Origin: Prostheceraeus crozeri
Taxonomy: Eukaryota; Platyhelminthes; Polycladida; Euryleptidae
Reading direction: 5' to 3'
DNA: 64,000 nucleotides
Assembly: GCA_907163375.1 (NCBI GenBank)
Contig: CAJQUW010015614.1
Location: 124,001 to 188,000, forward strand
Shown: piece after piece, positions 1 to 11,728 of the stretch
How the letters are laid out: each line of letters opens with the position of its first letter
How positions within the stretch are numbered: the stretch's first letter is position 1
Position numbers and translations under genes: made by a program
Notes under the pieces: model-generated
Database searches by the model: none
Told to the model about the DNA's origin: nothing
Seen by the model: the letters and a program-made list of their open reading frames with translations, nothing else

Positions 1-228
1 GGATGTGAAGTTGGTAGGGATGAGATTATATTGTGGGTGGGAGTTGTGAATGATGTATTAAGAATAGATGATTTTGAGATGTTGATTTGTATTGGGTTAT
101 GGGTAGATAGGGGGTAAATAGAAGGTAGAGTAGGGTTGGATGTAAGGGGAGTAGGGTAGGGTGAATGAAAGGAATAAAGAATAGTAAAGGTTAAGTATAA
201 GAGTAATGTTGAAGTGAATTGATAGAAT
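1..228. other. C-free, G-rich tract at the window edge
   Basis: Not one C occurs on the + strand from base 1 to 228; the first C is at 229. G runs are common (GGGG at 111 and 147, GGG at 132, 154 and 159). Normal composition resumes at once after 229. The tract is not periodic and encodes nothing convincing. Its left end lies outside the window. What made it (a degenerate G-rich repeat, or one-strand C-to-T change) cannot be decided here. Confidence 0.9.
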
Positions 229-244
229 CCACTTGTGCAACGGG

Positions 245-742
245 AACACCACATAATCAAAGACAATGATTTCAATTAACTTTGAAAGATGTAAATGGTC
301 CCACATCACTATTCACATTCAAGAAATAAAACATGAATTTAGTGAATCATGAAATCATGCCAGTGAAAATTGAATTGAAAACTTGAAATTTCAGCCAAGA
401 AAGCACGAATAATATCGCGACTTTTTCATGAAGATTTTCATTATAATACAATTCACGAAATTCCCTTGATAATCAGCTTGATTTCCGCTTAGTTATGATG
501 CTTGTTAGCAAATATTAATTCCTTTGGATATCCAACTTACTTCATACTACTTATATAGGAAAGTCATCTCAGTAGTATTTAAACTGACAAAATTTTGAAT
601 TTTTTAAAATACTGCTCAAATAATTTTTTGGACCACGGGAACGTAATCTCCGCAAAAAAACTGAATCTTTTGACGCAAATATTTTTACTGTATACAGATA
701 ATTTTTTGAGTCGACACTCTATCTATATATCCTTACTCTATG
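245..742 (+). mobile_element. hAT-1 family, 3' part
   Basis: This stretch aligns base by base with the right half of the hAT-1 copy at 36571-37417, starting near 'cacataatcaaagac' and ending with the family terminus 'tactctatg'. The left half is missing and is replaced by unrelated sequence, including the C-free tract. The small ORFs here are not coding. Confidence 0.75.
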
Positions 743-1171
743 ATGAAACTGTTCCCTCTCAGGATCGACTTGCAATGTGGTACACAATGCTTATTGGTAC
801 GGAGTAGCCTGAGTGACTCAAGAAAATGCAGAGGCTGTTCCTTGACTTGACGCAATGAGTCGAAAAGATTTAAGCCAATCATCAAACGCCTATAATGAAG
901 AGGGATGAATTTGTTGCAAGGACACCTTGAAGATTGCGCACGATCTTGTAATATTTCAATCAATTTGCTGTTTGTGATGTTTAGTCCATCGAACATGGGG
1001 CCGAATACTCCAAAATACTGCGAATGCAGTTATTGTAGATGACGACCAAATCCTTCATTGACCTTCATTGATCCTTCATGTTTCACCTGAGAGCAAAAAG
1101 TCGACCGGAAGCTTTTTTGGAAACATTTCTGACTTGTGAAAGACAGATCTAACATTTTTGAGAAGCAATTT

Positions 1172-1850
1172 TTGAAAGAAATAAGAACGAAAATTTGCCC
1201 AACGTTTCGCTCATAGTCTATTGAGCATTCTCAAGGGTACAGACATAAATTAACGACTGAGTTATATGCATGAGCTGATTGCAAAATTTGAAAATCATAG
1301 AGTGAAACTATGCTAAATGGAATAGAGTAAATCTCACATTTGCATAGCTATCTTACGGTATATGTAAAAAACAAGAAATCTAGTAAAGTGTACTAAATAG
1401 ACTTATGAAAAGAAAAACCAGACCAATTATCAAACAACCGCGGTTTCACAGAGTCATTCTGTCTATTCAGATTAGGATGAAGTTTCTGAATGAATAGCAT
1501 TTCATAGATTCTTTGATCGTCTTCCTTGCATTTGTTCAATATCTTAAAACCTTCACAGAAATTGCTTGTTGCAGTTGGACTGTAGGCGATGCATACTTAC
1601 TACAAAGTGCCGATGTTCTTCTACTGGATGTTTTTTACTAAATGTCTTGTTTTTACATGTACATATAAGTTAGCTATGCAAGTGTAAGAATAGTCATTTT
1701 AGCCTAGTTTCCATTCCATGACTTTTTGATTTTGTAATCAATTCACGTATATCATCCAGTTGTTAATTTTTGTCTGTACCCTTGAGAATGGTCAGTAGAC
1801 TATGAGCTAAACGTTGAGAACATTTTCGTTCTTATTTATTTCATAAACAG
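1172..1850 (-). mobile_element. Penelope-like element remnant with inverted terminal arms
   Basis: Two inverted arms of about 220 bp (1172-1397 and 1626-1850) enclose a minus-strand fragment with the C-terminal sequence style of GIY-YIG/Penelope-like polymerases. Both arms carry the string 'acccttgagaatg' (read on + in the right arm, on - in the left), followed by an actATGAGCnAAACGTTG block. Penelope-like elements are known for terminal repeats in direct or inverted arrangement. Assigning the arms as such repeats is inference. Confidence 0.6.
1393..1593 (-). pseudogene. Penelope-like C-terminus (GIY-YIG tail)
   Basis: A frame of about 65 codons stays open and ends in its own stop at 1393-1395. 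It reads FCEGFKILNKC, then IYEMLFIQKLHPNLN and later SVKPRLFDNW. The pattern 'F..L..C......YEMLFI..L.P.LN.Q..S....LF' is the tail that follows the GIY-YIG endonuclease core in Penelope-like elements. The core itself (VYK...YIG) is not visible, so this is a 5'-truncated piece. It lies exactly between the two inverted arms. An alternative is another GIY-YIG-carrying retroelement. Confidence 0.65.
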
Positions 1851-3735
1851 GTAGATTACATGCATTTATTTCTATGTATCCTCATTTATCTAATGAATTA
1901 TTGGCTCAGCCGCAAATTAGAAAATTCTCTGCTTTTCAAACTATTCAAATTGATTAATACAGCAACCAATATTTAATGTAACTCAAACATACGTACATAA
2001 AATTAGAAAGATTTCCCGTTAAAAGAGGCCTTTCCGATCTATCTGTGGAATGATATTCTAGCCTTCTAAATACCTTCAAATGTAATTTTGAAGATGAAGG
2101 TCGACTGTCAGATATCAAAGAATCCAAATGACAGATAAACGGCACAGGAATAGCTTCTAAAAAGCGTCATTTCTAGACATTTTAGTGAGCATTAGAAATC
2201 ATGAACAGCAACATAACATTTGAATTTCAAACACTCTATATAAACCTATTCAGTATTTACATGACATGATTCACAAGCTCATATTTTTAAAATACTGCAC
2301 AATTGAATTTCACTGAACAGAGGGCCAGACATTCGTTATACTGCCTGAAGATAGCCTCCGGTGGTGGCTGAAAGGCCTCGCTGTTCCAATAAACGAAGAA
2401 AATAAACATCTCTCGCTTTTGGGCTTTCCTCAAAACTAGTATAATGCACAATTGAAAGTCGGAGGGTCTCATTGGCAGCTGTCACCTTTTGAGGCAGTAT
2501 CACATCACCTAGCCTACTTGTTACGTATTGCGCTCTGACCGTACGCAGGCACATACATGCAACCACACAAGAAGATAAAGCAGTGCAGCGTCACAACAAA
2601 GATGTCCATGAATAGATTTTCGTGATCGTAACTGTCACATCCAAAAGATTGTCTCTAGTTGAACTTTTTTTCAACTTCTTTTCATAATAGTCTATGCCAT
2701 TTTACCCATTTTATTACATGTTCATGTAAGTGTTTCACTGCCTCCTCTTCCGTTCGAGATTTCATCATAGATAATATGAATAGTTTATTGACCATTTATC
2801 TATGACTTTGAAAATGCAACGCGCAACACATAGGTGATGTGATGCGGCCTTAAGTGTTTGAAGAAAGTGGTAGAATCTGCACCTTCGAAAGAGTAAATTT
2901 TCAATAGGTTTAGTGAGACGATTATAAATACGCTAAAGCTGCAAGTCACAAAGGCGTGACAAGGAGACCGAACCTCGTGGTATGGACAAGGTTACAAGGT
3001 AAAAATGCTTTCAAGCGAGCTGAGGATACTCAAAAGTAAAAATAACTTTTGTGAATATCAAATAGATAGCAGAGGTAATAAATTCTCTTGTAAATTCTAA
3101 AAGTGACTTTCAATCATGACTTTATTATCTATTTCACTCGACAGTGATTATCTTCGCACAATAAAAATGTTTTACATTAAATTTAATGTACAAATTCGAT
3201 GTTCATTCTATTGATATCAGACTATTGTATATTCAGTTAACATGCATTTCGAATACCAAAGTTACCCTCCTTATTAGAAGGCATAATATGCCCTTCTACG
3301 TGTACGTGTTCTCAACTAGTGAGGTCTAAAATAGAGCAGAAGATAGAGGCTAAGGAGTAGGCAGTTGCTGCGTTCGGTGGATTTCTTATAACGGCAGTTT
3401 TTCATTTAATTAATCTCACTTTGTTTCTCAGTGTCTACCTCAAAATTATTCTTTTTCCTAAAAGTCTGAGGTTAGGTAATTTCTGATGTCGCTATCTTCA
3501 TAACTAAAAAGCCAAGGACCTCAGAGGCCTCTACTATAAGCCATATTTTCTTCAGTTTCCATCATCTTTATATGTATTTTATTTCTTAATTTTGCTGCTT
3601 TAATTTTGTTGATCGTGTAGACATGCGTGAGTACAATTAACTTCATAATCAAAGCTATCTAATACCATTGCATCTTATAACATCCATAGAAATATATTTC
3701 AATTCAATGACTAACTTATCCATGCCTTATTGAGT
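1851..3735. other. No recognisable gene
   Basis: About 1.9 kb of AT-rich DNA with only short, stop-bounded ORFs. I see no protein motif, tRNA-like box or bounded element here. Confidence 0.5.
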
Positions 3736-3743
3736 GTTCGATG

Positions 3744-4529
3744 CACAGAATTAGACAGGTCGCCTCTTCTTCTTGTTGACTAGAAGGGAAACATTGGAAC
3801 ATGTAACGTAAATGAAATGGCACAATCTGCTGACATCATAGAAATAAACTGTTTATCTGAAGTTCGCTAGAATGGAAATTGACTCAAGGTCGCGGCACAT
3901 CCGAGGGAACTAAGTTGGGGCATGGATCACCAATGAAAGGCTTCGATTTACTCATGTGACTGATTCTAACCCAATGATACAGACGTTGGCAGGTGCATCT
4001 AAGTGAAAATGCGTGCGATTCATGTGCCGTTATTGTGCATTGCATGAAGCTTAATTTCCATTCTGGAGGTTTTATTGCTGTCAATTTCTATGGCTGACAT
4101 AATACCATAGCAATCAAAAAATGAGCAGCCAGTTCAACATTAAACACGCAAAATTGTCTGAAGTTTCAGTGACTGTTATCAACCGGATCACACAGCAAAG
4201 AGACACAGTCGATGTCAAGTTCTACAGAGAAGTTTGTGGACGTTTTTTCATGCGCTTGCTAACTTTTTTAAAAATGATCGGAGGGCCCAACATTATCGAG
4301 AAAACGTTTGCGCAATGATCTTAATTCTTCGAATCTGAAGGAGTCGTGGCGATCGGAGCATTTTGAAGGAATTCAGAGCAATCCGCAAGCGACGCACGAC
4401 TATTTTTCCTATCTCAGTAAGGTATTAAAAATTTCTTTTTGCCCACTTATTAAGTTCTTGCATGTGCCATCTGTTTTAATCATTTTGCACTTCTAGCAAA
4501 GTGATACGATTAAACAATCTAATTCTGTG
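3744..4529 (+). mobile_element. hAT-2 non-autonomous element (with nested insertion)
   Basis: Ends are CACAGAATTAGA on the left and its inverse, ...TCTAATTCTGTG, on the right. An exact 8-bp TSD, GTTCGATG, lies at 3736-3743 and 4530-4537. An 8-bp TSD is the hAT hallmark. Removing the nested 256-bp hAT-3 element and one 8-bp TSD copy leaves 522 bp, the size of the copy at 38504-39025. Both copies have a small + ORF beginning MSSQ(F/L)NIKH that matches no transposase domain I know. Confidence 0.9.
3837..4092. mobile_element. hAT-3 MITE nested in hAT-2
   Basis: A 256-bp element with ends CATAGAAAT and ATTTCTATG, plus a second inner inverted match (AGAATGGAAATT). The exact 8-bp TSD GCTGACAT is at 3829-3836 and 4093-4100. 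The sister hAT-2 copy at 38504 lacks it and gives the empty site. The copy at 23355-23610 has the same length. It has no coding capacity. Confidence 0.92.
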
Positions 4530-5212
4530 GTTCGATGTCTTCATAGATATATCTAAACTAGAAACTTTGCAACGATGTCACCTATTAATTAACATTAGAA
4601 ATCAATTCAAAAGGTGACAGACATTTTTTATATTATATCACAATCTGATTCGTAATCAAGACAAGAAATTATGTCACTTAACAAGCATGATTATATTACC
4701 TACAAGCGTTAAGTACCGATTATCTCAATTTCTATTGCTCAATTTACTTTAAAACATATGCATAATTTTCTATATTTGTCTCCGTTCATATATTGCAGAT
4801 ATCTTATCGATTTTTTTTACCTGTAAATCAGATTAACAGGGGATCCTTCATGCTATGCTTTAAATCAGATTATTGCCGGCGCGGAAGACAATATTTCGCC
4901 CAATTTCTGGCAAATCGTCATAAAGGTCAAATTAGGTGTTTGACAAACCATCGTAAGTCAATTTTTTTGATTTTGAATTTTATAGCTAATATGATGTAAA
5001 ATACATTGAAAAATATTCACAATGAATATCAGATATCATAATCTTATGGTTCCACATGTACTCAGGAGCTGCAAACCATAGTAACGTAAGAAGATTAGAA
5101 TATCAAAAAATCTTAAAAGTGTCCTCCTGATAAATGTTAAGTTTGACTTACGACGGTTTGTCAGAACTTGGGCGATTTACTCCACTGCACGGGAAGGAGC
5201 AAAATCTACGCC

Positions 5213-5405
5213 ACTTGAGTGCTCTTGTCCTGCTTTAGTATAGACTAGATCTGTAAATAGATATTTTCACGATTGATGAGGCTAAATTTCTATTCAAATA
5301 CTCTTGATAATCATAGACATGTCAATCACAATCTGTCCTTGATCATCATAGCACGTCGTCAAATAAAATTGTCTTCGCAACTCGTGCATGAGATTGCTTC
5401 ATCAT
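5213..5405 (-). repeat. Rep-A dispersed repeat, copy 1
   Basis: This is a near-exact reverse complement of 59327-59512. Shared strings include 'agtatagactagatctgt' and 'gatcatcatagcacgtcgtc'. The family class is unknown and no ends were found. Confidence 0.75.
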
Positions 5406-5447
5406 TGCTTCTAACTTGTGGATTGCTATAAAGAAACAATCACCATG

Positions 5448-6212
5448 CAATTAGTCCGGGAGCTACTGACACTTTCTTCCTAAATTCGCGCACAAAGGGC
5501 TTAATAGCATGGATTTGTAGATCTTGAAACGCTGAATACAAAAATCAAATTCTTGAGTGTCACAGCCAGTCGCTTTCGCTTATAGGTAGGGTTGAAGGAT
5601 TCTCATTGGAATCCAATGGTAAAATTCAAGAAATACCTGTGGATTGTGAAACACTTTTTCGTACATTTTCTTTTGCAGAAAAGAAACTATTTATCAGAAT
5701 GCCATGAAATTTGAAGCATGATTGAGTTCAGAACATCAACTTCGATATAAAAGTTGAAGCGAGTCGCATGATTCAGTATTTGATGTTTGAGAGCCTCTAC
5801 AAAATGAGTAAAATCGCCAAAATTTAGTCAAAACATGAAATTTACTCATTTTGTAGAGGCTCTCAGACATCAAATACTGAATCATGTGACTCATTTCAAC
5901 TTTTATATCGAAGTTGATGTTCTGAACTCAATCATGTTTAAAATTTCATGGCATTCTGATAAATAGCTTCTTTTCTGCAAAAGAAAATGTACGAAAATTG
6001 CCAAGTGTTTCACAGTCAATAGATATTTCTTGAATTTTACCATTGGATTCTAATGGAAATCCTTTAACCTTGCCTATAACCGAAAGCGACTGGATGTGAC
6101 ACTCATGAATTTGATTTTGGTATTCATCGTTTTAAGATCTACAAATCCATGCCATTAAGTCCTTGGTGCGTGAATTTAGGAAGAAAATGTCAGTAGCTCC
6201 CGTCCTAACTGG
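5448..6212. repeat. 765-bp palindrome (about 380-bp arms)
   Basis: The left arm from 'gggagctactgacactttctt' pairs with the right arm ending 'aagaaaatgtcagtagctccc'. Pairing continues inward to the 'ctacaaaatgagtaaa' hairpin near 5810-5865, leaving a loop of about 30 nt. The arms differ at scattered positions, more than in the twin element at 60448. No ORF and no certain TSD were found. It is a foldback element or two head-to-head MITEs. Confidence 0.85.
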
Positions 6213-6461
6213 CTGCGTATATAACTATAAGAAATGAAGACTGATATTATTATCATATCTTGCATTGAAATCGTGCAACAGATGCAAAAAATAATAAACT
6301 CTGTTAGAGCTTCTGGCATTTTTAGTGGAATTCCCGCAACTGAATGGGAATTACCATGGGAAATCCTGCTCCCACGTCAAGCTTGATAAACTTCCAAAGT
6401 TCTGCATGAGAATTACACAGCTGAGAGGAGCATGAACAGAAGGAATTGCACGTAATCTCAC

Positions 6462-6620
6462 TGATTTGAAAACTCCTTCCGTCTTTGATTTCTCACATAC
6501 GCAGCGTCTTGCCGATTCCTTTTGAAATCTGTCGGCCAAGTCCTCATTGAATGACACTTGGCTTTTGTTTTTCCATGCCGCTGCTGGAAGATGAAAGCGG
6601 ACCTTTGGAGTGGCAGGCAA
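6462..6620 (-). CDS. Exon-like ORF, unknown protein
   Basis: A 53-codon frame on the minus strand reads ATPKVRFHLPAAAWKNKSQ, then FNEDLADRFQKESARR, and ends ...EGVFKS exactly at a good splice donor (TCA|GTGAGA) in phase 0. A possible acceptor (CAACAG) lies just upstream on the minus strand, near 6630. The amino acid mix is protein-like rather than AT-driven, but I recognise no domain. No transposon boundary is seen nearby. It could be a real internal exon or an ancient retroelement piece. Confidence 0.28.
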
Positions 6621-6639
6621 ACTCTGTTGACTTAACCTT

Positions 6640-9020
6640 GGAAATTCCTATAAGCCGGAATAACTTGACGTAAGAATCTGTAGATGATGAATTCTCCGTC
6701 CTACAAGTCTGAATCTCTTGATGTCTGAGCAATTCTTGTTGTTTTATGATAATCATGTTGTTGTGGACGTCTTCAATTGTTCGTCAAGGGTTGAGTAAAT
6801 GATTGAAAGACTTCATTGTTTGTGTTGACACCGAGCGTTGAAATGAATCGGAATTTTTATAACTGATTGTGCAACGACAAATAAAGGGATTAACTCACTG
6901 ACTAGTGTATTTGAATTGGTGCTTCAAGTGCGGTCTCATGAAATAGCTATGTACCTATCGCTAACTTGTCCCATTGAAGGCATAGGAAGCAAAGTCCTTA
7001 ATTTTCAAGTTGTATGATAGACATCGATTGCGGAATGATATCTTGTATTCATTCTTATTAGATATCATAAGATATCACAAGTTAGATGTCACAAAAGTGA
7101 CGTTTATGATTTATCTGTGAATCTATAGAAATAAAATTCATAAGCAAAGAAACACATGTTTTCAAACAGGGATTTGTCGTCGGCATTGAAATAGCAAAAG
7201 ACCGACTGGTTGTTGTCGGAATGTCGATGCAACGTCAATGCCCCCACATCGAAGAATCAGAACCATTAGTGTGTCGGCCCAATGTCCACTCAACGTTGTT
7301 GGCCCGACAACTGTTTTATTACAAGGATAAAGAAGTCAGTGGAGCTTATTGCGCTTCTGTTGGTGTGCGGCAAATATTTAGTTCTCCGCTACTGTCACGA
7401 CCACCATAAACGCGAAAAAGATAATTGTCTTCATAAGTAGATAACTAAATTACATGCAGTAAAGTTGGCTAGCCTATGCTAAAAGCCTAGATATAGAACC
7501 TGGCAATTTAAGACGTGGATGTATGTGGTTGACTAGGTAACCGCGATATACACGTTTGCATTTACTACCCAAGGGCGTTTTTTTCTCATGGGCAACCTAA
7601 TCCCATGTTGGAAAAGTATGACAGTGTAGTAATATCAGTTGCGCATATGCTTGCGGTCCCACGTCGATAACCTAATCTAGGCTTGGGATCGGATACATCT
7701 TTCTCGTGGAACCACCGGACTACGAGCACTGGACTGATTATGCCTATCATAGAAAAACGTATGTCATGAAATGCTAGTTATTGCAGAAACATTTCTTCTT
7801 CAGAATTTTAACTACTTTTCGACATTTTTGAGGAATAGCTAAATTTAATGCATTTTTCAAAATATTAAAAAGTACGTTGGCCACACCTTTCTCTACATGT
7901 GCAAATTAAATCCATGGTATTTTGAAAATGCGTAATAGTTTCAACAAAGGTATAATTGATGCATGAGATAATAGCAAGCACAACATATCAGATGTCGTAT
8001 TCCAATGATGCCAAAATAATGTACTGTATGCAATGCAAGACTGTGAAGATAATAAAAAATCCATTGCACACAGCAAAAGTTGCAGTCTTCATATTTTTAC
8101 ATCGCATTTATTGCTCAATTTTGAACTGAAATGTTGTTACTTAAGGCATCATTTGGATATGGTATTCGAAACGTTGTGCATGAAGACATTTTATAAATGG
8201 TCCTTTGTTTAGGCGACCACGCATTTTCAATATATAGAAAAATCTTCTTTCTTGTCTATTTCAAAACAATTGCGGCTGTATGCAGCTTCTCAATCAAAAT
8301 GCTAGAACAACTCTTTTGTACATGCAACGATCGCAAACACCGCATGGCATTTTAAATTTTCTACTACGGATGTATTGCCAAAATCAAATTTCCGCTTCAT
8401 TTTAAACTAAATCCACCAAACATTCAGGACAATAAGGTATCTACGACAGATTCTTGTATGGTTTTGCTGCTGGAGAAAGTCAGAAAGCATGTTTTAACTA
8501 GAAACATGGCAGGATGTTTCTTTCTGCCAACTGGTTCCTACGAAAAGGTCTCACAATAAGAGCCATTCCACAGCTGTAAGAGCGGAAATCGGAAAGCATT
8601 TTATTGCTTGGATTTCTATAAAGAAGATAACTGGAACACAGATTATCCGATGCAAAATTAGCAGCTGAAGATAAAATTATTTGGATTATTATAGGCCCTC
8701 ATTTGGATAATAGCTCGAAAAGTCAGTTGTGACGATTATCAATTCCTAATTAGTATTCATTGGCATCATGATATCATTATAATTGACCGAAAATACATGC
8801 ACAATCTGTAGATATACGCACGGAATTTAGTTGTCTATTTGTAATAGTCTCTATTAGATTGACAATAAAAGTCTGTCTAGAGAATTCTTTAGATGTCCAA
8901 TATGCTACGACAGCAGACCTTTGTTGTCAGTCTACGCTGTAACGAGCATAGTCTAATGACATGCTGATATGCAGTTTCGTTACAATGTAAACGCAATATA
9001 TAATGCATTCTATCAATGAT
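6640..9020. other. No recognisable gene
   Basis: AT-rich DNA with short ORFs only. The ORF at 7221-7409 (+) falls in a slightly GC-richer patch but has no motif and no flanking splice context. No bounded element was found. Confidence 0.5.
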
Positions 9021-9031
9021 GATAGGACAAT

Positions 9032-9235
9032 ATGCTGCCGATATTACTTGGAGATGACTTTTGCCTTCATTTGCACTCCTTTTGTTTCATCAGCTTGTGA
9101 AGAAGGTGCGAGGTCGTCTCCAACGGGGACTCCGGTTCGATTCCTGAGTCAGACGAGTGTGATCAGAGAATCAATGGTGTTGGTGTCTTTTATTGACTTA
9201 ATCGTTGTCATTCTCTGGATATTCAGTCTCTACTA
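9032..9235 (+). mobile_element. SINE-3, copy 1
   Basis: It matches the SINE-3 insertion at 55273-55476 along its length, starting 'atgctgccgatattacttgg' and including the pol III B-box-like GGTTCGATTCC. No clean TSD could be picked out here. The ORF across it is not coding. Confidence 0.75.
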
Positions 9236-9239
9236 GATC

Positions 9240-10340
9240 AAAAATATATAATAATAGTCTCTAAAAGACAAAATGATGAATAATATTTTTGTACTTCGTA
9301 AAATGCAATTAGTCGTTCGGTCTTTAGCTACCATGACGCACTTTGCTACGTTGAATGTAATGGAAACTATACACTGCATATATGCAACAGACAATTTTCT
9401 TCAGATTGTTTTTCATATACTTTTTCATCAAGCCCTTCAGCGCTTGGTGGTCCAACTTTAATTACCATTTGAAAGCAACACTTCATACGTGCTGTCAATG
9501 AGAAGACAATGTATAGGATGATGATTTGTAATCGCAAATTGTAATAAAATACCAATGTTTGCATTTGGAAATGGAAGCATACCCCACCCTCCGTATAATG
9601 CAAACGTCTGCTGAAGATGAAAATATTTTATGGTCTTCATCTTGAGTGTATATCTGTAATAGGATAAATATATTGGAGCTTTAGCTAAATATCATCAGAA
9701 GGAATAATTTTTCACAAAGTTTGACGTTAATCTATTGGGTAATTTAAAGACAGCGCAGTTGGCCAGCAGTCAATAAGTTGTGAAATTGTGGACCATTTTG
9801 AGCATCAAGATTGCGGTATGATTGAAATGGAATGCAGAAATTTACTTTACTTACCACGGGCTATTTCTTTTCGGCTGTTAAATAAAGGAGCGATTCAGTA
9901 CCTTAAGGTTTCATAAATTTAGTGACCAAGATGTTAATTATTCAAACATGGCTTTCCGCTAATGATTTCATGTCATCCTTGTTAATTTGAATGAAACTAA
10001 AATAATCAATCTCCTTTGTTTAGAACTCTTAATAGAATTTTATGAACTCTCTACATTATTAAATATTCAGCAAAAATCGTGACTTTAATTGCTTTTGTAT
10101 TAAAACTTATCAAATCTATTTCAATATTATGGTCTTTCCAAACACGTGATTTCAAATACTCAAGATCATTTAACTCATTAAATTATTTACAATTTGTTTG
10201 TCCATAGCTCTATCATTGACAAAATCCAAGTATATGTTCATTCGGATTGCCATGACCAAATGGGAGTCATGACGATAAATATACATGGATGCCACATAGC
10301 TTGTCTATCTATGCTCTCAATGAAGATATAATACCTTTCA
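9240..10340. other. No recognisable gene
   Basis: AT-rich intergenic DNA. The overlapping ORFs at 9367-9640 show no domain. Confidence 0.45.
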
Positions 10341-10345
10341 AATAA

Positions 10346-10381
10346 CAGCCTAAATCGCGTAGCGTCAGACGATTTAGGCTG
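10346..10381. repeat. Perfect 12-bp hairpin
   Basis: CAGCCTAAATCG and its exact reverse complement are separated by a 12-nt loop. No T-run follows and it is too short to call a known RNA. Confidence 0.7.
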
Positions 10382-10884
10382 ATCATTGTTGTTGAACCTA
10401 AAATCTATGATACCAAATTTCTTAGACTTTGATCTGTAAAAACTCAAAATGATGATAATTTTCTACATAGCCCATGCAGTTCATACCATGAAAGTATGTC
10501 AAACTTGAAATGGCTACGAGTCCAATTGTGAACCATAGGAATCATCTCAATGCCATTTTCATTGGGATTGTGGAGAAAAACGGTGAAGTGCTCCTACCTC
10601 TACGGTATTACATAGCAAATTAGACGGCCTTAATCATGCAATTATTAAGACATTGGAGGGGAAGCTATCCACGTCAGATCGCACTGATATATACACTTGC
10701 ATGCCCGATATAGGAGCCTCATGAAACCATCCCACGATTAATGTTATAGATATCTGTGGCTGGCATTATACAGATAGCTGTGTGATTGTGGCGTCAGTTC
10801 TGCCTCAGTATTCATCCCTCGCATCCATCTCTACCTCAAATTGACCTCAGATGTCCCCTGAGTCCCCACAATCATCTCTCTCAC

Positions 10885-11014
10885 CTTTCTATCAAATTTG
10901 AATGCACCCGACGCGCCGCCGAAGGTCGGAGAAGTCTGTCGAATGGTCATGGCGTTGGATAACGGAGGTAATTCCAAAGTGATTTCTTCCCCTTCAGGAA
11001 ACAGCACCATCGTG
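10885..11014 (-). CDS. Candidate 130-bp internal exon
   Basis: On the minus strand an acceptor TTTTAG is followed by 130 nt ending at a near-consensus donor AAAG|GTGAGAG. One base plus 43 codons are open and read TMVLFPEGEEITLELPPLSN, then TIRQTSPTFGGASGAFKFDRK. The block is GC-richer than its surroundings. The composition suggests an extracellular beta-rich domain, but I recognise no family. Stops follow soon after the donor, as expected for intron. It could belong with the coding-like stretch at 11199-11372 upstream on the same strand. Confidence 0.35.
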
Positions 11015-11198
11015 CTAAAATTCACTCAACACTGTTCATGAGACACAGAAGAGTCCAGCAAGTTGGGGAGGATGACTGCCTCATTGATTGGTAATCCGCT
11101 GCTCCAACAGCAATCCGTGGATGATTTTACGGCCCTCCACACGACCAATGACGGCGTGAGAGCAGTGGAGAGAAGTCTCAGCCTCTAGATGACGCTGG

Positions 11199-11372
11199 CT
11201 ACAACGCAACTGCATTAATCCTTGTGACAAATCCGATCGTGTTGTCACCAGAATTGTTCGCATTGTATTGTTTCAGCGGTGCGTGCGGTCCAAGGTACCA
11301 ACTGTCTGCTGCCTTGCTGGTCAGATGGGTTGAAACATTAAACGTTAATGACAGACGTACGCGCTTGACCTT
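11199..11372 (-). CDS. Coding-like stretch, unknown protein
   Basis: Downstream of a TTCCACAG acceptor on the minus strand, 57 codons are open. They read KVKRVRLSLTFNVSTHLTSK, then AADSWYLGPHAPLKQYNANN and TIGFVTRINAVAL, to a stop at 11199. No clear donor is seen before the stop, and the frame after it is broken, so a decayed exon or pseudogene is possible. Strand and spacing (184 bp from the exon candidate at 10885-11014) fit one gene read right to left. No function can be assigned. Confidence 0.28.
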   Translation of the reverse strand, partial: KVKRVRLSLTFNVSTHLTSKAADSWYLGPHAPLKQYNANNSGDNTIGFVTRINAVAL

Positions 11373-11728
11373 CTGTGGAAATTCGAAACATTTCCCTTTA
11401 GGAATTTCTTTCCGAGGACAGTTTCTGATTAGATATGAGATATTGGAGGGTTATGATAGTCTCCATGGCAACAGAACAATTGTTGTTTCTATTTTAAATG
11501 CTGATATGAAGGCGATATGATGCCACTTGATAATTGCTTTGAATATTATGAACTAAGTCAAAGTCTCTGTGTAAGTAGCTATCAGTCTCTGTGTAAGTAG
11601 CTATCACCGGTGCAATATATAGTACATCTCATTTTCATCCGCTAGACAGCGGCGATGAGCATAGTACAATATCTACAAGCTATTGAAATGTGTGTATATA
11701 AATGTGAATGTACTGAAGAAACCTGGCA

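Noticed and set aside
3884..4084. 66-codon minus ORF
   Set aside because: Entirely inside a 256-bp hAT-3 MITE that occurs in three copies with differing frames.
4121..4318. MSSQFNIKH... ORF as a host gene
   Set aside because: It lies in hAT-2 and is repeated with changes at 38620-38814. It is at most a transposon-derived ORF with no known domain.
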